Origin: Ursus arctos
Lineage: Eukaryota; Chordata; Mammalia; Carnivora; Ursidae
Assembly (NCBI RefSeq): GCF_023065955.2
Contig: NW_026623078.1
Location: forward strand, 11,976,199 to 12,040,198
Length of the DNA stretch: 64,000 bases
Direction of reading: 5' to 3'
The notes below the pieces were generated by a model, which saw nothing but the letters and a program-made list of their open reading frames with translations, ran no database searches and had not been told where the DNA came from. Of this stretch, positions 46,170 through 56,234 are shown in pieces (the first letter of the stretch is position 1; each line of letters opens with the position of its first letter). The position numbers were made by a program, and so were the translations under genes.

Positions 46170-46575
46170 TGTTATGAGCTGAATTGTGTCCCCCTAAATT
46201 TGTATGTTGAAGCCCTAACCCCTTGTCCCTGAGAGTGTGACTGTATTTGGAGACAGGGTCTTTAAAGAGGTAATTAAGTTAAAATGAGATCATAAGGATG
46301 GGCCCTAATCCAACATGACTGGTGGCCTTATAAAAAAGGGAAAATTTGGACAGACAGAGAAAGGCATCAGACATGTGCACACACATGGAAGACCATGTGA
46401 GGACACAGGGAGAAGACAACCATCTGAAAGCCAAGGAAAGGCTTCCAGAGAAACCAACCCTGCTGACACCTTGAGCTCAGACTTCCAGCCTCCATAACTG
46501 TGAGAAATAAATTCCTGTTGTTTAAGTCACCCAGGCTGTGGCATTTTGTTAGGGCGACCCTCGCAGACTGACACA
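46170..46575 (+). mobile_element. MLT1-type MaLR LTR
   Basis: TGTTATGAGCTGAATTGTGT, GTATGTTGAAGCCCTAACCC, CTGTATTTGGAGACAGGGTC, GGGCCCTAATCCAACATGAC, CACCTTGAGCTCAGACTTCC, AACTGTGAGAAATAAATTCC and GACTGACACA are all in order. It is a solo LTR with its polyadenylation region intact, and lies between the two exon candidates, that is, within their putative intron. Frames of 60-77 codons across it are not genes. Confidence 0.92.
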
Positions 46576-46671
46576 GTAACACACACACGTGAATTTTCAC
46601 TTCTCTTCTGATTGAACAATAGGTACTGAATCATTTACCCTGCTTTAACCTCACAGTCTCCATTTTTCCAG

Positions 46672-46753
46672 GAAACCAAGGAGAAAATGTGTTAGATCTG
46701 TCTCTGAATCCTTTTCTCCCACCAAGTGTTGTATTTTATGAGAATAGCAATGG
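46672..46753 (+). CDS. Candidate coding exon 2, gene unknown
   Basis: An 82-bp segment behind a strong 3' splice site (TTTAACCTCACAGTCTCCATTTTTCCAG, written here as two parts: TTTAACCTCACAG, TCTCCATTTTTCCAG) and before the donor ATGG|GTAAGT. Continuing from exon 1 in its first frame it reads (G)NQGENVLDLSLNPF, then LPPSVVFYENSN, with two bases left over and no stop. In the alternative frame it reads KPRRKCVRSVSESFSPTK and then meets TGA at 46739-46741. In that reading the last residues are CCIL, which would be a CaaX-like end. I cannot say which frame, if either, is used. No neighbouring exon was found up to 48.5 kb. Confidence 0.4.
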
Positions 46754-48489
46754 GTAAGTCATAGTTCTGGGTCATTTCCCAGGTTTAAAAGATAATTTAC
46801 TACAATTCATCTGTAATTCTTAAAAAAATAAATGACATATACATTCCACTAAATTAGGAATGAAACAATTTAATAATTGGAAGGACCACTTCCAACTTAC
46901 TGAAGCAAAACTCTTCACAGAGAAAGTATTTTAAGAATTTTAGTGAAATATTTTCCAAGCTAAAACCAACCAATGCTCATAAATTAGAATGTAAGTTCAC
47001 TTTACTTCAACTTCTGTAATTAATTCTGACAAGATGATTTTATGAGTTTTTAATATACACTTAAAAGATTATTTCAGATTCCAGATTAGATTACAATCAG
47101 AACTGGCTATACTTCAAAACTCATTCTTTCTGTTGGAATGTTGAGAAGTGCCTGGATCATAAAATAACAATGCTCTCTCTCTGCTGGCTGAAGTTGGCTG
47201 TAACCAGGGTGACCCATGATTCAAAAAGCCTAAAAATGGCCCAAACAAGTAGTGACTATTTTCCAGACTCATGTTGTAATGTTATATACATTTATAAAAA
47301 TAACCAGATGGTGCAGTCTTTAGTTATCTGAATATCTAATGAGTGACAAAAGAAGCCCAAAAAATTTTAAAAAGATAATTAACAGTAATATACTAAAAGC
47401 TTCTATTAATGTACATTCACCTGTATATGTCAGAGATTTTTGAACAGTTTTATACAGACTGATTTTAAAAGGATTTTTTATTGCAATTTTTTGATTGCTT
47501 GTTTTTGAACAAGTGAAAATAAAAACTCATAGTCGCTAATAACTGTTATGACAAAAAGATTTCAATTGGCTTGAGGCACAAAACAAAAAGGAAGAACATG
47601 TGTCCAAGTTTCAGCCAAAAAATGTGACCTAAACTTTTGATTCTAATTCTTACCCAGACTTACTCAGACTTCTTGTCATATAATTAACTAAAGGCCAATG
47701 AACAAATGAATGTTAAAACATGTAAGAACAAAATATGTCTGATTTCTTAAGGTGGATTCAGGATACATGGGTGTTTATTAAATTATCCTCAAGACTTCTT
47801 GGCATGTCTGAAATATCTCATAATAACAAAAATAAAAAAAATATCTCCCCAGCATTTTTTTTTATTTCTTTCCTTTGCGGATGATGACTGTTAGGTCCAT
47901 CACGCTCTGTGGTGGGTCCCTATGGCTGGAGAAGCTAAAGGGGAGCCTGGTTGGCCCATCTTCAGTGCAGATAATTAGAAGAAGCAAACTGGCTATGTGC
48001 GCATGACTTTTCTTCTGTTTGTGCCCAATTTTTAAATGTACTAGGCTATTTTCTTGTCTTGAAAGACAAAAAGTAGGGTATCAAAATGGTCTTTTGGTGA
48101 TGCAAATCTCATAATATGTCAGGGAACTCTTGTGGAATTTTAGAGGTTTAAAAGAGGGAATCTTTTGATACTGAAGTAGAAAAAGCAGAAAAAAAAAAAA
48201 CCCACTGTCAGGAAGTACCTGTCACTGTTTATTGCCTAAGGCAGCTTATTTTGTTTAGAATGTAAGAAACAAAAGAGAGATAAGATGGGAAGTGAAGTAG
48301 CTGTTTAATAAATATAGAGCATGAGAAACATCTAAGTAGAGAAGCCCTAAACTTAAAGTCCTGCTGTATATATGCAAAAAATTAAAATTTTGTTATTCCA
48401 CAATTGTAAAAAAAACTATTATACACCAGGCACTGTGAATAACACCAGAACTTCAACCTAAATAAAAATCTGGTGGTTTCCATTGAGTT
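46754..48489. other. No gene or repeat recognised; AT-rich
   Basis: If the exon pair is real this is the start of the next intron. I searched for a further acceptor and donor pair in the matching phase and did not find one. Confidence 0.4.
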
Positions 48490-50330
48490 GTCCATTGTTT
48501 TTGCCTTCAGCTAATCTTATTTATTATTCACTTGATATAGTGTATTATACTGATATTCAGATGGTAAACCAACCTTGCCTTACTGGGATGAACCTCACTT
48601 GGTCATGCTGTATAATGCTTTTTATGGTTCTGAATTCAGCTGGCTAGTATTTTGTTGAAGATTTTTGCATCTATATTCATAAGATGTATTTGTTTGTAGT
48701 TTTCTTAAGATGTTTATAGTTTTCTTAGACATCTTATGATGTCTGTCTGGTTTTGGTGTCAGGGTAATCACTGGCCTCATAGAATGAGTTGTGAAGTGTT
48801 CTGTCCTGGTGGATAGTTTATGAAGAGTTAGTATTAATTTTTAAACATTTGGTAGAATTCACTAGTGAAGCTATCTGGGCTTGCAGGTTTATTCAACATA
48901 GGTTTTTTTTTGTTTTGTTTTTTGTTTTGTTACTAATTTAATCTCCTTACTTGGTATAGGCCTATTCAGATTTTCTATTTCTATTTTTTTCTATTTCTAT
49001 TTCTATTTTCAGTAGTTTTTGTGTTTCTAGGAATTCATCCATTTATTTATCTAATTTATTGACAAAACTGTTCATAATATTCCTTAATAATCTTCTTTAT
49101 TTTTGTAAGGTTGGAAGTAATGTGCCCTCTTTCGTTCTGACTCAATATTTTTGTGTTTTTGAATTTATAGTGTGCCTCCTATAGGACACATACAGTTGAA
49201 TTAAAAAGAAAATCTAGTCCGACAAACTCTGCCTTTTGATTAGATTATTTAATCCATTCACATTTGATGTTACTATTGATATAGTTGGATTTATGTGTGT
49301 CATTTTATTTTATTTTTCAAGTGTCTCATGTCTTTTCTGTTCCCCTATTACTTACTACCTACCTACTTTCTTTTGCATTAAGTGAATATCTTCTAATGTA
49401 ATATTTTGATTTTTTAGATATTTTTTCACTATTTTTAAAGTTATTTCCTTAGTGGTTGCTCTAGGGCTTATGATATACATCTTAATTTATAAAAATCAGT
49501 TTCAATATTTATACTAACTTAATTCCAATGAGATACAGGAATGTTGCTCCTATGTAGCTTTATTCCCTTTTTCTGTTCTCTGTGGTGTTGCTGTTGTTTT
49601 GTTGTACATTTTGCATCCATAAATGTTACAAACTCAACAACACATGGTTACAAATAATCACTTACATAATTTTATATCTTTTAAAGAGCTGACACAGGAA
49701 AGGAGAGTAAGTATATATTTATAGCTTTTGTTATATTAACCTTATTTCTTTTATCATTGCTGATTCACTTCATTTGTTTCTGGGCTTTTGAGTTACCATC
49801 TGTGGTCATTTCCCTAGCCTAATGCAGCTTTGCTCCCATCCTTCCCTTTTGTGTCATTTTGGGCAAATATTTTGATATGTTATAGGTCCGACAATATAGT
49901 CATAGACATACTGTTTTATATAATCATTTTTTTAGAACAGTTAAGAGAAGAAAGGAGAAGAAATATGCATTTATGCTGTCTTTTATAGATACATAATAAC
50001 ATTTACCAGAGCCCTTGTTTTTCATGTGAATTCAAATTACTGTCACTTGCTTTCAGTCTGAAGAACTTTCTTAAGTATTTCTTGTAAGGTGGGTCTGCTA
50101 TCAACAAATTCTTTCTGTGTTTGTTTACATGGGAATGTCTATGTTTTGCTTCCATTTCTAAAAGATAACTGCTAGACATAGGATTCTTTGTCGACTTCTT
50201 TTTTCTTTGAGCACTTTGAAAATATTACCCATTTTTTTCTGACCTCCATTGTTTGTGATAAGAAGTCTGCTATAATCTTATTAGGGTTCTCTTCTAAGTA
50301 AAACTTTTTTTTTTCTCTTGCCAATTAGCA
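48490..50330 (-). mobile_element. Old LINE-1 fragment
   Basis: The plus strand is the antisense of L1 ORF2 (GAAGATTTTTGCATCTATAT, GAATTCATCCATTTATTTAT, CATTCACATTTGATGTTACT at 49255-49280) followed by ORF1/leader-type sequence (TATTTCTTGTAAGGTGGGTC, GACCTCCATTGTTTGTGATA, AGAAGTCTGCTATAATCTTA). It lacks the 3' end and all frames are broken. Simple (TTTTG)n and (TTTCTA)n runs lie at 48903-48935 and 48975-49008. The leader may extend to about 50740, but I cannot be sure. Confidence 0.75.
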
Positions 50331-50747
50331 GAGTCATTTCTGGTCTTCTTAGCTTGTCTCTCCATGAGGGAAAATCTCTACCTTGTGAACCATGATGGAA
50401 TGAGAGATACCCAGGTCCCAGTATTTTCAGTGTCTGCAGCTGAGGTACAGCCTCCATCCCACAAATGAGGACTGGGTGAAAGAAGGGAGTACCCATATCT
50501 TGGCTGAACCCTTCTGGAACTTAACTTCTGCCCCAGGTTGCTGAGAGCAAGAGGGCAAATGCTGACGTCCTACCCATTCCAGGAAGATACCTTAGCCCTC
50601 CAAGGAGGTTACTGGAGAGAGAAGGAGGACTGTGTTCTTGGCTACCCACATCTGGAGTGGAATTTCCATCTCAGTGGAAGGAGAGAAGGGAAGGAGAAAT
50701 GGGCCATGGTTCAAATGCCATAGACTCTTGCTGTTCTTATCAAGTTT
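50331..50747. other. Possibly L1 leader continuation
   Basis: TCTCCATGAGGGAAAATCTC and CCATGATGGAATGAGAGATA recall leader sequences of old L1 subfamilies in antisense orientation, which would make the 48.5-kb element longer. Frames of 61-83 codons are motif-free. Confidence 0.3.
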
Positions 50748-50761
50748 TAGTAGGTTTTTTG

Positions 50762-50964
50762 GGGTTTTGTTTGTTTTAAAGATTTTATTTATTTATTTGA
50801 CAGAGAGAGACAGCCAGCGAGAGAGGGAACACAAGCAGGGGGAGTGGGAGAGGATGAAGCAGGCTCCCAGCGGAGAAGCCTGATGTGGGGCTCCATTCTA
50901 GAACGCTGGGATCAGGCCCTGAGCTGAAGGCAAACGCTTAAGGACTGCGCCACCCAGGCGCCCC
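50762..50964 (-). mobile_element. CAN-SINE
   Basis: Inverted copy: GTTTTAAAGATTTTATTTAT, GACAGAGAGAGACAGCCAGC, GAGAGGGAACACAAGCAGGG, AGCCTGATGTGGGGCTCCAT and CACCCAGGCGCCCC. A perfect 14-bp target duplication TAGTAGGTTTTTTG is at 50748-50761 and 50965-50978. It is of the same young subtype as 27806-28005. Confidence 0.96.
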
Positions 50965-51198
50965 TAGTAGGTTTTTTGAATAAACGTTTCTTCATTTACT
51001 ATTTCACCTTAGGACTATTTCCAGAGAATTTAAATGGTTGTCTTTTTATAATTTTCACCAGTTCCACTGTAGAGTGGGTCTGTGGCACTCCTTTCATTTC
51101 CATGCCTAAAGTGTACCTCCTATTCACATCCCTTTAAGTTTTCAACTTTTACTAAGTCTCTATTGATAGATTATAGATTACTTTAGATTATAGATTAC

Positions 51199-51582
51199 TT
51201 TATGGACTTAATTGTGCCTCCCAAGCCCAAATACATATGTTGAATTCCTAACCCCCAGTACTCCACAATGTGATTGTATTTGGAGACAGGACCTTTTAAG
51301 AGGTAATTAAATTAAAATAAGGTCATGTACTTGGGGCCCTCATACAATATGACCTTTGTCTTTATAAACAGAAGAAGAAACACCAAGTATGCACACACAC
51401 AGAGCAAAGGCTGTGTGGGGACATAGTAAGAGGGCAGCCATCTACAAGAGGCTTCAGGAAACAACCAAACCTGCTTGGACACCTTAATCTTGGACTTCCA
51501 GACTCCAGAACTGTGAGGAAATACATTTCTGTTGTTTAAACTACCTCATCTGCGGAATTTTGTTATAGCAAACTAATAAAAT
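51199..51582 (+). mobile_element. MLT1-type MaLR LTR
   Basis: TATGGACTTAATTGTGCCTC, CATATGTTGAATTCCTAACC, GTGATTGTATTTGGAGACAG, AAGAGGTAATTAAATTAAAA, GTCTTTATAAACAGAAGAAG, CTTGGACTTCCAGACTCCAG and AACTGTGAGGAAATACATTT occur in family order. A 17-bp tandem duplication (TAGATTATAGATTACTT twice, 51167-51200) abuts its start. Confidence 0.88.
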
Positions 51583-53854
51583 GACTGTGATAATTTTGCC
51601 TTTTACATTAATATTTTACTTCATTATTGGTGGGCCACTATCTTCCCATTTCCTCCTCCTACCACCAAAACCAAACCCAACAAAACCAGACCAAACAAAA
51701 TAAAACAAATCATGACAGTTTTTCCCCAGCCTGCCATGGACGTGGTGAGCTACAGAAATGGTGAGAAACATTTCTATTTTCAGATGGTTTTCTGCATCTT
51801 TTGGGCTAACCCCCCAAAGAACCAAAGCCATTGGACCTCTTTTCTGCAAATTTGGTGGTATTATTAAGATTTTTGAAATTTGTTAACTGTCTTTGTTAAT
51901 AGTACACACACTATTTCTATGGGTTGGAAAGCAAATGTATGATGTATTAAAAAATCTTAAGTATTTTTGACTTTTTGCCTTAATATACTCTTTTCAGGAT
52001 AATAAATAGTGCCTCTAATGAAGCTGTGCCCCTTCCTTTGTAGGAGGATCTTGCATAGTTTTAAGCACTTTTAAGTTTTGGTGTTATTTATATTGTCCAG
52101 TTCAGTACATAGTATGTTGCCTTCCAGCTTCTTTCTGCCATTATTTCATTATTTCATTATGCCTTCTTGTTTCAGAGGAGGCCCTCAAATAAGAGAGAGA
52201 TGGTGTAAAATTGGGGTTTTGTCTGCTTAGTTTGAGACCTATCCCAGGAGGCTTTGATTTTACCTGAGGCAAACCCAGGGTGTCCTAAAACTAAGCTCCT
52301 TTACTTCTGACAGTGCTCTGGTATTGTCATAAGATCCCTGTCTCCTACCATATAACCTAACATCAAGAAATGTGTGAGCTTATGAAAACACACTTCCGAT
52401 TGGCACCAGGAGCATAATCTATCCCCCCACGATTCAAATTTTATAATTGGAATTAACAGTCCAAGAGTGGCATTGGTGCTAAATAGCACAATTGTGCCAT
52501 CTGCTTCAACACCATAGTTTTGGGGATTTCTACACGGTATATTGAAAGATTATTTTAAGAGGTGCAGTTTATGATGAAGCCTTCTAATAGTGCCTCTTTA
52601 CTAAACCAATTTGATATTTATAAATGCCTGGGGGTGGGGGGAAGCTACTGAAATTGTATCACCACCTTCAGAAAGATTTTAAAGGGCTTGTTTAATATTA
52701 ATGTAGTGTACAATTACTTTTGAGCTCTTGCCAAGAGTGCCAGGATAATATAGGATATGAATGTCCCAGTGTGCCTGAAAATTATTTTAATTTACAAAAC
52801 CCTACTCAAGCTGCTGTTTGTAGATTTAAACTTGAGGGCAGATTCTGCAAAAGGAGCAGAACATTTGCAAAACTATGCAAATATGCATCAGAATGAAGCC
52901 CCAGGCTTATAGCACGTTAAAACACCTGAGATCTCATGGTCCAGAGGGAGACATTATGTAGTATACAAAAGGACAAGATGGTTCCGGGACCTGAAGATTT
53001 TGCAGAAGAGTTAAAAAATGGCTATAAGAAGGGGGAGGCATGTTGCCTAAATGTCTCTCCCTTATGGGGTCCTCACACATTCTCCTTTTCTCTTGGTCTC
53101 TGTGTTACTCAATTTCTCTCTCCTGGTCTCTCTAACATTTAATTCAGTTGCAAAAAAAAAATCAACTTTCTTTGTTCTCCATATCTTTCCAGATTATACC
53201 CTGGAGTCTTTATCTTTTCCCTAAAAAAATTTATTTTCCTAAAGTAAGAGCCACCTATTCTGAGATGAATTATGTATCTTCCGTAGTGTCAAAACACTAA
53301 ACATTTTAAAACATATCATCATATTCTCATGCTTAATGGTATGTTTTTGTTAAAATTATACAAAAGTACAAATTATTATTAGATTAAAAGAAGATAGTAT
53401 AACATTTAAAATATAAATAAGTGAAGCTTGAATTGAAAACTCCGAACTGGAGCTAGTGTATCTTTGCTAATGATCTTTTGAATATGCAGATAGTATTTTG
53501 CACAGGGGCAGCAGTTCAGTTTTCTCTGAAGTCCTGCCATCTATTGGCTAATTCATGCAATAAGAATTTATTCTAACATTAATTAAAAAACAACCACCAG
53601 TGTTTCTATTCATGGAATAGAAAATAGGTACATTCTTTGTGGAATTATGTAAATTTTTAAAAAACAGTCCCTATGATGAGTAGATGAATATAAATTTTAG
53701 TGCTAGTAATTAGTGCAATTTTTTATTAGAAATATTTTGTTTTCATGGAAGTTTTGGACAAAACTAAAGAAAAATTGAATAGGAGCTTGATAAATGACAC
53801 AATGCTATATCTAACCAACAAAATATATAATATCAATAGTGATATGTGTATTGT
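51583..53854. other. No repeat recognised; includes single-copy-looking DNA
   Basis: Over 2 kb without a recognisable repeat. At 52875-52888 there is ATGCAAATATGCAT, which holds a POU-factor octamer next to a half-palindromic partner. A 68-codon plus frame (52936-53142) has no splice support or motif. Confidence 0.4.
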
Positions 53855-53965
53855 TATTCTCATTCCACAGAAAAAGGAAATAGATTGCAGAGATATTAAG
53901 TGACATCCAAAATCATGCATAGAGTAACCAACAATGTCAGGATTTCAATCCATGTTTGTTTAATT
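53855..53965 (-). mobile_element. MIR SINE fragment
   Basis: CTCATTCCACAGAAAAAGGA, GAGATATTAAGTGACATCCA and ATGTCAGGATTTCAATCCAT follow the antisense MIR core. Confidence 0.55.
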
Positions 53966-54279
53966 CTAAAGTTCATGTTCATGGCAAGTGGAAAAGCAGC
54001 TGCTTGAAAGCCCTACGATTTCAATGATAGTCAAAATAGTCACTTTAAAATGTATGTAAATCTAAAATGTATCCTTTGGAAGGTTGTGGCTTCTTATTCT
54101 GTGGCCAGGATAACTGACATGTTTTGGTACCTGACAGACACCTATTGAACATTGCCTATGCAGTCACCATTTTCACTGTCCTACTATGGTACATGGGGAA
54201 GAAGAAGCCCCTTCACGTAAAAGTTAATAGTCTTCATTGTGGGAAGAACTAAAGAATAAGGTTAGTTCTTTCAAAGACA

Positions 54280-54425
54280 TTTTACTATTATTATTTTACC
54301 TAATCCTCATCATAAAGCAGCAAGGCAATATTATTCCTACTTCCTGTGTGAGAAATGGAACTTAAAGGTAAAGGAGTGGATCACAGAGCTACTGTGGTAG
54401 AACTGGACTCTGACTTAGTTCTCAG
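54280..54425 (-). mobile_element. MIR SINE fragment
   Basis: TTTACCTAATCCTCATCATA, ATTATTCCTACTTCCTGTGT, GAGAAATGGAACTTAAAGGT and GTAGAACTGGACTCTGAC follow the antisense MIR from 3' to 5'. Confidence 0.5.
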
Positions 54426-54548
54426 ATTAATATTCCATATTCTCTATTAATCAAGTGCATGAGTAACATTTGACTTTAATTCTGGATGAGAAGAAAGAAC
54501 TAGTTAGTAAAATAAGAGTGGAATGTTGGGAGATCATTTGTTAAAGTA

Positions 54549-55165
54549 TATCTGCTGCTACAAAACAAATGACCTCAAAATTTTGCTGCTCAAAATCACA
54601 ACCATTTTTGTACTCATGATTCTGTAGTTGAAGATTCAGACAAGGCTCAGCAGCTGGTTCATCCAATTCCATGTGGTATCTTCAGGGACCAGAATGCTTA
54701 AGATGTTCTTTCCACTCATTTCTAGTTTCTCAAGTGAGATGGCATCAAGGGCTGGTTGGGTTCACCAGACTGGGGCAATGTGTCTGAGGTCATAGCATCT
54801 CTTTGTTGGCTGTGTTTCTGTTTCCCTCTGTGTAACTTCTGGGTCTTTGTCACGCTCTGTCCCTCTTGCTCTTGCTCTTTCTCTCACTCTTATTCCCTGT
54901 GACCCCCTCACATGGTGTCACACTAAGTTTCCTCATATGGTTTCTCCAGCAGGCTAGCCAGACTTCTTACATGGAAGCTCAGAGATCCCCAAGGTGCAAA
55001 AGTAAAAGCTTCCAGAATTTTCGAGTAGTCACAAAATGAGCGCAATATCTTTCCTTCATATTCTTTTGACTAAATCAAGTCATGGGCCCAGCCTGGATTC
55101 AAGCGAAAGCTTGAATACTGGGAAATGTGATTAAATGGAGATACCAATTCAAAAGACTACCACAG
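54549..55165. mobile_element. Old interspersed repeat, family uncertain
   Basis: GCTACAAAACAAATGACCTC, AAAATTTTGCTGCTCAAAAT, CATGATTCTGTAGTTGAAGA, CTCCAGCAGGCTAGCCAGAC, ACTAAATCAAGTCATGGGCC and AAAAGACTACCACAG follow, in order, a placental repeat whose start usually reads TAACAAACCATCCCAAAACT and whose end reads ACCACCACA. It is probably LTR-derived, but I cannot place it. Confidence 0.45.
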
Positions 55166-55649
55166 TCCACCTCCTGACCCCCAATGATTCATGTTTCCAC
55201 CATATATATTATACACTTACCCCCTATAATGCCTTCTAAATGTCTCATTCTATTATGATGTTGGGCTTATGCTTGAGGTTCCAGATCTCCTTATCTAAAT
55301 TAGGTCCAAGTACAGATGAGGCTCCTTGGGAGTGGATCTTCTCAGTGTGAAGAACTGTGAACTCCAGATCCAAATTATCTGTTCTCCACTCACCAACACA
55401 CTTCAGTGAGGAAGTGATAGGGAAAACTGGATACCCCTAATCAGAAAAGGGAAAAATAAGAGGCCCATAGCAGTCACTGATCCATAGCAATTCTGAAATC
55501 TGACAGGCACAGATTACTAGTTCCTTGACTAGGTTCCAGTTCTCCTATCTGAGAGTGTTTCTCCATGGACTTTGGCTCCCCACTCTGAGTCATATGTCCT
55601 TTCTATGAGAAATAGCCTTTTCTTATAGGAAGATGGCTTTCACAGCTCA
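55166..55649. other. No recognisable feature
   Basis: Sequence between the old repeat and the provirus 3' LTR. It may be a continuation of the former. Confidence 0.35.
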
Positions 55650-56234
55650 TGTGTTGGAGTTCTCCAAGACCACCCTCAGTTTTGGTGATTCACTAAAAAG
55701 ACTCACAGAGATTAGAAGCTTGTTATGGTTATGGTTTATTACAGTGAAAGGATACAGATTAAAATCAGCAAAGGGAAAAGACACATGGGGGTAACGTCCA
55801 GGAGAAAGCAGGCACAAGCTTTCAGGTATTCTCTTCCATTGAGCTGACCTGATGCATTTAATTCTCCCAGAAATAACATGTAACAATATAAGTAAAATGT
55901 TGCCAACCAGGAAAGCTCACCTGAGCCTTGCTGTCCAGGGTTTTTATTGGGGTCAGTCTTACAGGCACACAACACCTCAATTACTGAGACTCCAGACTCT
56001 CAGAGCAACAGCAGACATTCACCATAAATCACATTATCAGCATGAACTCTCTGATCAAACTGGTACGGCATGGCCCAAAGCCTCAGGTGTACAGAATTCT
56101 TATATCAGACAGAATATTCCAGGGGCCCACAGTTCATTATCCAGGAACCAGCCAAGGTCCGGTTCTGAAATGATGCCTTTCTTGGGAATGTGCAGTGTTT
56201 GAGCAAACCAGATCTCCTAACCTTTTTCTGCATA
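55650..56234 (-). mobile_element. ERVL-type 3' LTR
   Basis: The plus strand starts TGTGTTGGAGTTCTCCAAGA and contains AAGACTCACAGAGATTAGAA, GGTTATGGTTTATTACAGTG, GAAAGCTCACCTGAGCCTTG, GTTTTTATTGGGGTCAGTCT (reverse complement holds AATAAA) and CCAGCCAAGGTCCGGTTCTG. It aligns over its whole length with 59407-59920, about 75 percent by eye in the best-aligned part, in the same orientation. It has about 65-75 bp (55999-56075) absent from the other copy. The general layout fits the ERVL-class LTR that I know as MER21-like. Confidence 0.7.
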
